Assembly: GCA_016844515.1 (NCBI GenBank)
Contig: JAERMP010000082.1
Span: 1-8,605, forward strand
Direction of reading: 5' to 3'
From: Thermoleophilia bacterium
GTDB lineage: Bacteria > Actinomycetota > Thermoleophilia > Gaiellales > Gaiellaceae
DNA: 8,605 nt
Below the pieces are notes generated by a model. The model did no database searches. It was not told the origin of the DNA and saw only the letters and a program-made list of their open reading frames with translations. This document shows, piece by piece, positions 1 to 8,464 of the stretch (position 1 is its first letter; every line of letters begins with the position of its first letter). The position numbers and the translations under genes were made by a program.

Positions 1-254
1 TCGACGTTCACGTTCGCGATCGTCAGGTCGTCCGGCTGCGGGTTCCGCACCGTGATGCGGATCTCGCCGGGTGAGAACTCGACCCGCCGGATGTCGAACT
101 CGTCGGCGGGGGGAGGGTTGGAGCCGACGAGATCGACGAGTGACGAGGTGGACGTGACGACGACGCCGACCGCGAGCGCGAGCAGCAGCACCGGCACGAG
201 CGCCCAGAGCCGCCAGCCGATACGGGCGCGGGTCGTAGCGGAACCCGCTTCCAT
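1..254 (-). CDS. N-terminal part of a membrane-anchored protein, possibly a ZIP-type metal transporter (partial)
   Basis: Reading leftward from an ATG at 254, an open frame of 84 codons runs off the window edge. The start is supported by a GGAGAG ribosome site at 262-267, eight bases upstream. The protein opens with a short basic stretch (TTRARIGWR). A single hydrophobic segment follows at about residues 14-33, then a proline-rich turn (NPPPADE) and a beta-like stretch around residues 54-80 containing FSPGEIRITVRN. This anchor plus 'RPGEIxxTVRNxxP' layout resembles, from memory, the extra N-terminal region of some actinobacterial ZIP-family metal transporters. The transporter core itself is outside the window, so the function is inference. 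It lies 164 bp downstream of the multicopper oxidase on the same strand, close to a metal-responsive regulator, which fits a metal-transport role. Other single-pass exported proteins could begin this way. Confidence 0.55.
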   Translation of the reverse strand, partial: MEAGSATTRARIGWRLWALVPVLLLALAVGVVVTSTSSLVDLVGSNPPPADEFDIRRVEFSPGEIRITVRNPQPDDLTIANVNV

Positions 255-261
255 CAGTGGT

Positions 262-267
262 CTCTCC
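262..267 (-). promoter_or_regulatory. Ribosome binding site for the left-edge partial gene
   Basis: On the minus strand this reads GGAGAG, followed by an eight-base spacer and ATG at 254. It decides the start of the partial membrane protein and favours the minus-strand reading over the plus-strand open frame that covers the same stretch. Confidence 0.6.
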
Positions 268-325
268 GGGAAGTCCGGTGCTGCTTGGCCGCGCGAAAAC
301 CGAGCAGCGCTAGGACGCAGGGAGT

Positions 326-347
326 CCCGATATCAGTAGATATCGGG
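326..347. repeat. Perfect 9-bp inverted repeat (hairpin or operator)
   Basis: CCCGATATC at 326-334 and GATATCGGG at 339-347 are exact reverse complements around the four-base loop AGTA; a T/G wobble pair can extend the stem by one. The site lies 71 bp beyond the multicopper oxidase stop and 71 bp before the start of the left-edge gene. No T-run follows on either strand, so it is not a classical intrinsic terminator. It could be a factor-assisted terminator, an RNA processing or attenuation hairpin, or a repressor-binding palindrome for the downstream gene. The A+T-rich GATATC arms stand out from the GC-rich surroundings. Confidence 0.6.
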
Positions 348-418
348 GCGACTGAGGACGACGCGATGCGAAGCGTTTGCAGCCGGTCAAGCCGTGCCGT
401 ATTTCCCGGAGCGACCAC

Positions 419-1444
419 TTAATCGACCACGTCGAAGAAGCCCATCCAGCCGAGCTCGGCGAACTCGGACTGGTGCGCGTGGAACATGTGCAGTCCGGTG
501 CCGGCGAACTCGATCTCGAGCACGCCGCGCTGCCCCTGACACTGCATGACGGTGTCCGTGTACTCCCAGTAGTCGCCCGTCCCCGTGGGCTGGTAGCGGA
601 AGAAGTCGGCGTGCAGGTGGAGCGAGTTGACGAGGTCGAACTCGGTGAGATTCGCGAGGTAGACGCGGACGAGCTCCGAGCGCTTGACCCGGATCGGGTA
701 GCGCGCGTAGTAGAACGACCGCCCGTTGACGGTGTAGAAGTTGTTCCCGCCGTCGGCGTCGGTGTCGAAGCCGTTCATCACCAACACGAGCTCCTGCGCG
801 GGCGGGCGCGGCTCCTTCGGATCGATGATGAAGGCGCCGTAGAGGCCCTTGTGGATGTGCTTCTTGAGCGGGGTCGAGTGGCAGTGGTAGAGATGGAGGC
901 CGGCCGGGCGCGCCTCGAAGTGGTACGTGAACTGGCCTCCCGGCTCGACGTTCTCGAAGACCCCGTCCATGTTTGCCGGATGGATGCCGTGAAAGTGGAT
1001 CGTGTGTGGATGCGACCCTGCGTTCAGGAAGCGGACGCGGAGGTTGTCGCCTTCGGTGGCGCGGATGACGGGACCGGGAGCCGTCCCGTTGTACGTCCAA
1101 GCGGGGAAGAAGATCCCAGGCGCAACCTCGAGGTCGACATCGGTTGCAGTCAGCGTGTATTCGCGTACACGCCCCGGTTCGTACGGCAGCGCAGGCGGCG
1201 GATAGAGGAGGGCGTCGAGGTCGTTGGGCCCGCCTACCGCGGGAGCCTCTTCCCCGACCATGGCGGCGTGGCCCATCCTGCCCTGGACATGGCTGGCCGG
1301 CACGCGCGTTCGGCCGTGGCTCGAATGGTCGTGCCCACCCGCCTCGGCCTGTCCGTCGAGGGCGAGCTTCCCGACGATCGGCACCGCCGCGAGCGGAGCG
1401 GCGGCTGCCAGCAGTTTTCCTCGAGTGAAGGTCTTTTTAGACAT
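419..1444 (-). CDS. Exported two-domain multicopper oxidase (laccase-like)
   Basis: 341 residues. Multicopper oxidases couple one-electron oxidation of a substrate (metal ion or phenol) to reduction of O2 to water. All four HxH motifs for the trinuclear copper site are visible: HFH (150-152), HCH (187-189), HLH (276-278) and HAH (322-324). Type 1 copper ligands appear only in domain 1: an upstream His, Cys188 and His196 in HCHSTPLKKH. The axial position, usually Met in 'GMYG', is Leu201. Domain 2 has Ala where the Cys would be. This matches the 'type C' two-domain oxidases, which work as trimers. The N-terminus is a signal or anchor (hydrophobic about 11-28) without twin arginines, followed by a His-rich stretch (GGHDHSSHG). 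The ATG at 1444 is chosen because it starts the signal peptide; upstream extensions would run into the divergent regulator. Substrate unknown; ferroxidase or Mn/Cu oxidase is plausible from context. Confidence 0.88.
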   Translation of the reverse strand: MSKKTFTRGKLLAAAAPLAAVPIVGKLALDGQAEAGGHDHSSHGRTRVPASHVQGRMGHAAMVGEEAPAVGGPNDLDALLYPPPALPYEPGRVREYTLTATDVDLEVAPGIFFPAWTYNGTAPGPVIRATEGDNLRVRFLNAGSHPHTIHFHGIHPANMDGVFENVEPGGQFTYHFEARPAGLHLYHCHSTPLKKHIHKGLYGAFIIDPKEPRPPAQELVLVMNGFDTDADGGNNFYTVNGRSFYYARYPIRVKRSELVRVYLANLTEFDLVNSLHLHADFFRYQPTGTGDYWEYTDTVMQCQGQRGVLEIEFAGTGLHMFHAHQSEFAELGWMGFFDVVD

Positions 1445-1473
1445 AGCTAAATCCGAATCGGAGTGTAACCTAA
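1436..1473. promoter_or_regulatory. Divergent promoter/operator region with DtxR-type half-site
   Basis: Only 39 bp (1445-1483) separate the divergent starts of the oxidase and the DtxR-family regulator. Three elements are visible. TAACCTAA at 1466-1473 is one exact half of the known DtxR/IdeR box (TTAGGTTAGCCTAACCTAA); the other half is poorly conserved. TCCGA-A-TCGGA at 1452-1462 is an 11-base palindrome. TTTAG (1436-1440) and CTAAA (1447-1451) form an inverted repeat with a six-base gap overlapping the oxidase start codon. The region is markedly A+T-richer than the flanking genes. I infer that the regulator controls itself and the oxidase here; which element is the true operator cannot be decided by eye. 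Confidence 0.45.
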
Positions 1474-1483
1474 GAATCCAAAG

Positions 1484-2155
1484 ATGGAAACCCAGACCGC
1501 AGACCTCACGGTCGCCGTCCAGGACTACCTGAAGGCGATCTACGCCCTCGAGTCGGCCGGCGAGCGCGTGACGACCTCGGCGCTGGCGGGGCGCATGGGA
1601 GTCAGCGCTCCCTCCGCAACCGCCATGACCAAGCGCCTCGCCGAGCTCGGCCTCGTCGAGCGTGCGCCGTATCGAGGTGTCGCCCTGACCGAGGCGGGTC
1701 GGCGCGGCGCGCTCGAAGTTCTCCGCCACCATCGTCTGCTCGAGCGCTACCTCGTCGACCGGCTCGGGCTTTCCCTCGATCAAGTGCACGTCGAGGCCGA
1801 CCGCCTCGAGCACGCGCTCTCGGAGGAGCTCGAGGCGAAGATCGACGCGGAGCTCGGCTATCCGACGCACGACCCGCACGGCGACCCGATTCCCGACAGC
1901 GAGCTCCGCGTATCGGAGGGGCGCGACCGAACCCTCTGCGACCTCGAGGTCAAAGAGCGCGCGACGGTCTCGCGCGTTCCCGACGCCGACCCCGAGCTTC
2001 TGCGCTACCTCTCGGAGCTCGGACTCGTACCCGGCTCAGAGGTCGAGCTCGTCTCGTTCGCCCCGTTCGGCGGACCGGTCGCGGTGAGGACCGCGCTGGG
2101 AGAGCATGCGATCTCGCGCGAGCTCGCCGATCGCATCAGCGCCGCGAACATCTAG
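1484..2155 (+). CDS. DtxR/MntR-family metal-dependent transcriptional repressor
   Basis: 223 residues, the usual length of three-domain DtxR proteins. Residues 9-70 are the winged helix-turn-helix (DYLKAIYALE; MGVSAPSATAMTKRLAELGLVER). Residues 71-140 form the metal-binding dimerisation domain, with HHRLLERYL, VHVEADRLEHALSEE and the GDPIP turn. Residues 150-223 look like the SH3/FeoA-like tail (LGLVPGSEVEL). By comparison with diphtheria DtxR, His83, Glu87 and His102 match the ancillary site, and Glu109-His110 the primary site. Asp14 replaces Met10 and Asp106 replaces Cys102. Acidic residues at these two places are typical of manganese-sensing MntR, so Mn2+ is a reasonable guess over Fe2+. 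The start is the ATG 39 bp from the divergent oxidase start; no clear Shine-Dalgarno precedes it, so it may be near-leaderless. It probably regulates the oxidase and itself. Confidence 0.92.
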   Translation: METQTADLTVAVQDYLKAIYALESAGERVTTSALAGRMGVSAPSATAMTKRLAELGLVERAPYRGVALTEAGRRGALEVLRHHRLLERYLVDRLGLSLDQVHVEADRLEHALSEELEAKIDAELGYPTHDPHGDPIPDSELRVSEGRDRTLCDLEVKERATVSRVPDADPELLRYLSELGLVPGSEVELVSFAPFGGPVAVRTALGEHAISRELADRISAANI

Positions 2156-2274
2156 CGTTCGCACATGGCGGGATCCGCGGCGCAAACTAGCGGCTCGGTC
2201 CGCGGCGGGTTACGGTACTCGCCCCCACGCACGCTCAACCAAACAGCAGCCCTGACGAGTAAACGGAGGTAGTC
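2156..2274. other. Short intergenic stretch with a direct repeat
   Basis: Between the regulator and the next plus-strand gene. TCCGCGGCG occurs twice (2174-2182 and 2199-2207), 25 bp apart, a spacing that could place two protein-binding sites near the same face region of the helix. No convincing -35/-10 pair or terminator was found by eye. Confidence 0.3.
2265..2270 (+). promoter_or_regulatory. Strong ribosome binding site (GGAGGT)
   Basis: GGAGGT lies four bases before the ATG at 2275. It is one of the clearest Shine-Dalgarno sequences in the window and fixes the start of the 86-residue protein. Confidence 0.75.
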
Positions 2275-2535
2275 ATGACGACATTGCTGGCGTTCCACGA
2301 GGTCGACGACGTCGACCACTGGCTCAGCTCACCTCGCCGCAGCGAGTTCTTTGGTCCTATGGGAGTAAAGGTGCGCACGTTCCGCGACATGGACAATCCG
2401 AATCGGGTCGGGCTGGTCCTGGATGTACCCGACATGGCTGCGTTCCAAGAGGCCATGGAGTCCGAGGCGGCGGCCGACGCGATGAAGCACGACGGCGTTC
2501 GCCGCGAGACGCTCGTGATCCTCGTCGAGGCCTAG
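2275..2535 (+). CDS. Small protein of unknown function, predicted ferredoxin-like alpha/beta fold
   Basis: 86 residues, acidic, soluble, no signal peptide. The pattern is beta (LLAFHEV), helix (DVDHWLSSPRRSEFF), beta (VKVRTFRD), beta (RVGLVLDV), helix (DMAAFQEAMESEAAADAMKHDGV), beta (ETLVILVEA). This order fits a dimeric alpha/beta-barrel (ferredoxin-like) domain such as those of the ABM and EthD groups. No catalytic residue can be named; the early His8 and His15 with Asp11, Asp12 and Asp14 could bind a metal or ligand. I recognise the style but cannot assign a named family. It has its own strong ribosome site and stands alone between the regulator and the convergent bolA-glutaredoxin operon. 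Coding status is well supported by GC-rich third positions. Confidence 0.8.
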   Translation: MTTLLAFHEVDDVDHWLSSPRRSEFFGPMGVKVRTFRDMDNPNRVGLVLDVPDMAAFQEAMESEAAADAMKHDGVRRETLVILVEA

Positions 2536-2554
2536 CCGACGAGTTTCACGACAC

Positions 2555-2574
2555 GCCAGGCGGGGCCGTCTGGC
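2555..2574. terminator. Candidate bidirectional terminator hairpin
   Basis: An 8-bp stem (one G-U wobble when read on the plus strand) with a four-base GGGC loop lies in the 57-bp gap between the converging 86-residue gene and the glutaredoxin gene. The placement suits a shared terminator, but there is no U-run on either side, so termination would have to be weak or Rho-assisted. Confidence 0.45.
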
Positions 2575-2592
2575 ACACGGATGCGACAGGCT

Positions 2593-2961
2593 TTACGCCG
2601 GGGCGAGTTCGAGCGCGACGACCTTGACGTCCTGCGTGCGGTCCGGGCCGAGAGCGTCGTCGACCTTCCGCTGAAGATCGCCCGACGCGAGCAGCTCCTC
2701 GGTGATGTCCGCTCCGCCGATGAGCTCGCCCTTGACGAAGACCTGGGGGATCGTCGGCCAGCCCGAGATCTCGGCGAGCTCCTGACGGATCCGCGGGTCC
2801 GGCAGGATGTCGACGGTCGTGATCGGCGCACCGACGGCGTGAAGTGCGCTGAGCGCACGTTGCGAGTTCCCGCACATGACCATCGCCGGAGTCCCCTTCA
2901 TGAAGAGGGCGACAGGCTCTTTCTCGATGACCTGTGCGATCTGATCTGAGAGTGTGCTCAT
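2593..2961 (-). CDS. grxD: Monothiol glutaredoxin, Grx4/GrxD type, with a variant CGNS active site
   Basis: 122 residues. Monothiol glutaredoxins carry a glutathione-ligated [2Fe-2S] cluster and hand it to partners, typically BolA. Visible family motifs are LFMKGTP (19-25, with the glutathione-binding Lys22), the active-site Cys30, SGWPTIPQVFVKGELIGGADI (66-86) containing the cis-Pro WPTIP loop, and the GG-D glutathione site. The canonical CGFS is CGNS here (30-33); the cluster-ligating Cys is kept but Phe is replaced by Asn. After about residue 105 there is a short tail (TQDVKVVALELAPA) longer than in the E. coli protein. The ATG at 2961 overlaps the bolA stop (ATGA), so the two genes are translationally coupled. 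Longer upstream extensions in this frame only shadow bolA. Confidence 0.93.
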   Translation of the reverse strand: MSTLSDQIAQVIEKEPVALFMKGTPAMVMCGNSQRALSALHAVGAPITTVDILPDPRIRQELAEISGWPTIPQVFVKGELIGGADITEELLASGDLQRKVDDALGPDRTQDVKVVALELAPA

Positions 2962-3191
2962 GCGATTCCTTTCGTGGAGATCCGGAGCTCGTGAATCGAG
3001 CCGTCGCCAAGCGGCGCCGCGAGTGCGGCATTCACCTGGCGGTGCTGGTCGAGGAGGGAGAGACCGTCGAACTCGGCGCTCGCGACCGTGACCTTGAAGT
3101 GATCGCCGGTGCCCGTCCGATCCTCGACCTCGAGCTTGGCCGCGTCCGGAAACGCCTGCTCGAGGAGCGTGCGGATCGTCTCGGCTTCCAT
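2958..3191 (-). CDS. bolA: BolA-family protein, partner of monothiol glutaredoxin
   Basis: 77 residues, the normal size for a single-domain BolA. The class II KH-like fold is recognisable: N-terminal helix (ETIRTLLEQAFPDAAKLEVED), the HFKVTVASAEFDGLSLLDQHRQV core and the closing HELRISTKG strand. His50 in DQHRQV corresponds to the invariant C-terminal-helix His that can ligate the shared [2Fe-2S] cluster with Grx; His31 sits in the variable loop where BolA-type proteins carry a second ligand. Its stop codon overlaps the glutaredoxin start by four bases, the classic BolA-Grx operon. The start lies only 35 bp from the divergent LiaF-like gene, so their promoters must overlap. The protein most likely functions in Fe-S cluster trafficking or iron regulation in the cytoplasm. 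Confidence 0.92.
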   Translation of the reverse strand: MEAETIRTLLEQAFPDAAKLEVEDRTGTGDHFKVTVASAEFDGLSLLDQHRQVNAALAAPLGDGSIHELRISTKGIA

Positions 3192-3226
3192 CTGCGGCCA
3201 TGCTAGCGACGGTACCCTCGGTGGCG

Positions 3227-3691
3227 ATGCGACTTTTCCGAGTTCTTGCGGCGACGACCGTCGGCGCGTTCGGCGGCTTCGCGGCGGCGGCGGTCGTCAT
3301 GAGGCGAGCGCTGGCATCGCGCGGGGACTCCCGGAGCGACGAGGTCGCCCTCGTCGCCATCTTCGATGGCGTCGAGCTAAATAGCCGGGCGACCCCCTTC
3401 CGCGGAGGCTCGATGCTCGCCTGGTTTGGGGGTATAGCCGTCGATCTGCGCGAGGCGAAGCTCGCGCCCGATGCGCATCTCTCCGTTCACGCCGTGTTTG
3501 GCGGCATAGCGATACGGGTGCCATCTGGCTGGCGCATCGAGTCGAACGTGCATGCAGTCGGCGGGGGCGTCGCCATTGACACGCCGTACACCGATGACGA
3601 TCAGGCACCGCGTCTCGTCGTCGACGGCTTCGCTCTGTTTGGCGGCGTCGCTGTCGGAGCGAAGGCGGGCGCAGTCGAGCCCGAGAGCTAG
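3227..3691 (+). CDS. Membrane-anchored LiaF-like (cell-wall-active antibiotic response) domain protein
   Basis: 154 residues from the ATG at 3227. One hydrophobic segment (about 5-25, rich in Ala/Gly) is followed by basic residues (RRALASR) and then a beta-rich region of recurring glycine-turn repeats: FGGIAVDL (67), FGGIAIRVPSGWRI (91), GGGVAID (112) and FGGVAV (138). This repeat style, including the 'FGG...VP..W.V' unit, is seen in the C-terminal domain of LiaF/VraT-type proteins and in related short actinobacterial proteins; it builds a small beta-solenoid. The function of these single-TM versions is not known, but an envelope role is likely. An upstream in-frame ATG at 3200 would add nine residues before the hydrophobic segment and is less likely. 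The stop is three bases before the next gene's GTG, so the two are probably cotranscribed. Confidence 0.75.
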   Translation: MRLFRVLAATTVGAFGGFAAAAVVMRRALASRGDSRSDEVALVAIFDGVELNSRATPFRGGSMLAWFGGIAVDLREAKLAPDAHLSVHAVFGGIAIRVPSGWRIESNVHAVGGGVAIDTPYTDDDQAPRLVVDGFALFGGVAVGAKAGAVEPES

Positions 3692-3694
3692 CGA

Positions 3695-7342
<3,648 letters not shown>

Positions 7343-7507
7343 CTACGCCGTCGCGGCGCCTGGGCTCTCGCCGCGCTCGCGGGCTGCTATTCGGGCCTCG
7401 TGGAAGGCGATCCGCTCAGCGAGCATTCGCTGAGTTCGCTCGTGTCGCTCCCGAACCTCAGCAGGAAAATCAGGGATCTTCTTCCTCTTCTTCCTCTTCT
7501 TGTCCAT
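7343..7507 (-). CDS. Small basic protein, Lys/Arg-rich N-terminus (54 aa)
   Basis: A 55-codon frame too short for most gene finders. It starts at ATG 7507, with GGAGG at 7514-7518 (minus strand) six bases upstream, and stops at 7343-7345, directly abutting the convergent aconitase stop. The product begins MDKKRKKRKK, then has a charged helical part (PAEVRERHERTQRMLAERIAFHEARIAARERGE) and a short Ala/Gly tail. There is no hydrophobic segment. The basic head could bind nucleic acid or the acidic protein encoded upstream, but that is inference. Its first 38 bases overlap the end of the preceding gene in another frame. The ribosome site also encodes Leu-Glu-Asp of that gene, so it may be fortuitous. 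I do not recognise a family. Confidence 0.5.
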   Translation of the reverse strand: MDKKRKKRKKIPDFPAEVRERHERTQRMLAERIAFHEARIAARERGESPGAATA

Positions 7508-7631
7508 CTTCGTCCTCCAGCAACCAGCGGATTATTCGTAGGTCGTCCCGAATCTCGACGAGATTCGCGTTGATGTCGAAGACGCCTCTCAGGATACTCG
7601 TGACGTCTCGATCATCGAACGCAGGCTCCAC
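7470..7631 (-). CDS. Small acidic helical protein with poly-Glu tail (53 aa)
   Basis: A 54-codon frame from GTG 7631 to TGA at 7470-7472. The middle (VTSILRGVFDINANLVEIRDDLRIIRWLLEDED) is an amphipathic helix with hydrophobic residues in heptad-like spacing, followed by a run of Glu (EEEEEEE) and DP. The pattern 'FDIxAxLxxIxxxLxxIxxLLExEDxEEE' recalls small hypothetical proteins common in actinobacterial genomes and phages; coiled-coil self-association is likely. Only weak translation signals precede the GTG, and an in-frame stop at 7665-7667 limits any longer version. It lies 43 bp after the methyltransferase stop on the same strand, and its tail overlaps the following basic gene by 38 nt, suggesting translational coupling. 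Function unknown. Confidence 0.55.
   Translation of the reverse strand: MEPAFDDRDVTSILRGVFDINANLVEIRDDLRIIRWLLEDEDGQEEEEEEEDP
7478..7501 (+). repeat. 9-bp tandem repeat, pyrimidine tract (CTTCTTCCT, 2.7 copies)
   Basis: The plus strand reads two full copies of CTTCTTCCT plus CTTCTT, an uninterrupted 24-base pyrimidine run. On the coding (minus) strand it is a purine tract that encodes Glu repeats in one frame and Lys/Arg repeats in another. Being a multiple of three, copy-number change would lengthen or shorten both proteins without breaking either frame. Confidence 0.7.
7514..7518 (-). promoter_or_regulatory. Ribosome binding site for the basic small gene
   Basis: GGAGG on the minus strand, six bases before ATG 7507. 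It lies within the coding sequence of the upstream acidic gene (Leu-Glu-Asp codons), as expected for coupled overlapping genes but also possible by chance. Confidence 0.45.
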
Positions 7632-7642
7632 GAGAACAATCG

Positions 7643-7658
7643 TGGCCGCTGGCGGCCA
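7643..7658. terminator. Inverted repeat between the methyltransferase and small-gene pair
   Basis: TGGCCGC (7643-7649) and GCGGCCA (7652-7658) are exact reverse complements. In RNA this gives a 6-bp stem with a four-base loop. On the minus strand it is followed by ACGATTGTTCTC, a mildly U-rich stretch, so it may be a weak terminator after the methyltransferase or a structure that restrains initiation at GTG 7631. Confidence 0.4.
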
Positions 7659-7674
7659 ATCCCGCTAGTCGCGG

Positions 7675-8424
7675 TTATAGACGAGGCTTCTTAGGACGCT
7701 TCCAACCAACGACGATCGCCCAGCCGAGGTACTCGCGGCCATGGCGCAGATATGTTCGCTTCCAGCGTTCGTGCCGCGCCCTGATCTCCGCCTCATCGGG
7801 GTCACCCTCGTTCGCGGCAAGCCAGTGCTCGACAGTGCGCCAATGAAGAGTCTCGTAGCGGTCCCAGTCGTCCTCCGACGACGCGATCACCGAGACAACG
7901 CGTAGCCCGGACGTCTCGAAGGCGACGACAGTTCCCTCGAGCGTCGTCCACGGATCACGGCGATCCTCGTAGTCCTCCGGGAGCGGGAGGCGACGCCAGT
8001 ATGGCTCCCCGACCGCGACGTACCCACCGGGCCGCACGGCTGGGGCAAGAGCATCGACCGTATCGGCGAGGCCCCCGTAGACGAAGCTCGCGCCGAGGCA
8101 GAGCGCGGCGTCGTAGGACCCAGGCTCGAGCTCGGTCTGGGCCGCGTCCGCGCACTCGAACGAGACGCGCTCGCCAAGATCGGCGGTCACCGCGCGCTCG
8201 ACCGCGGCGGCGTGGAACTCGGGCGCTATCTCGATCCCCTGCACCGTGCACCCGAACTCCCGAGCGAGCAGGATCGCCGGTCCTCCGCGGCCGGACGCGA
8301 TATCGAGAACGTGGGAGTCCGGCTCGAGCCCGAGACGCTCGCCGAGGAGGACGAGCTTCGCCTCGGAGGTCGGGTTCTGGAGCTCATGCGTCGACTCGGC
8401 GACGACGTAGTAGCGGGGGATCAC
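7675..8424 (-). CDS. Class I SAM-dependent methyltransferase
   Basis: 249 residues from GTG 8424, with GGGAGA at 8433-8438 eight bases upstream. The start gives VIPRYYVVAESTHELQNPTS, an N-terminus I associate with this methyltransferase group. The Rossmann-type SAM site is clear: motif I VLDIASGRGGP (39-49), the acidic end of strand 2 in GIEIAPE (Glu65 contacts the ribose in this fold), motif II region FECADAAQ (89-96), YDAALCLGASFVYG (104-117) and the post-II strand APAVRPGGYVAVGEPYW (127-143). The C-terminal third (WTTLEGTVVAFETSGLRVVSV... RYETLHWRTVEHWLAANEGDPDEAEIRARHERWKRTYLRHGREYLGWAIVVG) is the cap or substrate-binding part. It ends in a basic tail. The acceptor substrate is unknown; small-molecule methylation is more likely than DNA or rRNA. 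A longer frame extending to 8604 has no ribosome site and shadows the opposite strand. Confidence 0.9.
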   Translation of the reverse strand: MIPRYYVVAESTHELQNPTSEAKLVLLGERLGLEPDSHVLDIASGRGGPAILLAREFGCTVQGIEIAPEFHAAAVERAVTADLGERVSFECADAAQTELEPGSYDAALCLGASFVYGGLADTVDALAPAVRPGGYVAVGEPYWRRLPLPEDYEDRRDPWTTLEGTVVAFETSGLRVVSVIASSEDDWDRYETLHWRTVEHWLAANEGDPDEAEIRARHERWKRTYLRHGREYLGWAIVVGWKRPKKPRL

Positions 8425-8432
8425 CGCGCGAT

Positions 8433-8438
8433 TCTCCC
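8433..8438 (-). promoter_or_regulatory. Ribosome binding site fixing the methyltransferase GTG start
   Basis: Minus strand GGGAGA, eight bases before GTG 8424. It supports the 249-residue version rather than a 309-residue one beginning at the window edge. Confidence 0.6.
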
Positions 8439-8464
8439 ACGGTGCGGCTAACGTGCTCCGCCGA

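Noticed and set aside
52..339. Plus-strand frame of 95 codons at the left edge
   Set aside because: Low-complexity Ser/Thr/Arg product with no fold. The minus strand of the same stretch has a good ribosome site, a membrane segment and coding-like codons.
1445..1879. N-terminal extension of the multicopper oxidase up to 1879
   Set aside because: It would lie wholly across the convincing DtxR-family gene on the other strand. The signal peptide begins at 1444.
2962..3360. N-terminal extension of the glutaredoxin to 3360
   Set aside because: It runs antisense-frame through bolA and the LiaF-like gene with Arg-rich, foldless translation. The ATGA overlap gives the natural start at 2961.
7343..7674. 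Reading the 332 bp after aconitase as non-coding
   Set aside because: Two short minus-strand frames with structured-looking products cover most of it, leaving little true intergenic DNA.
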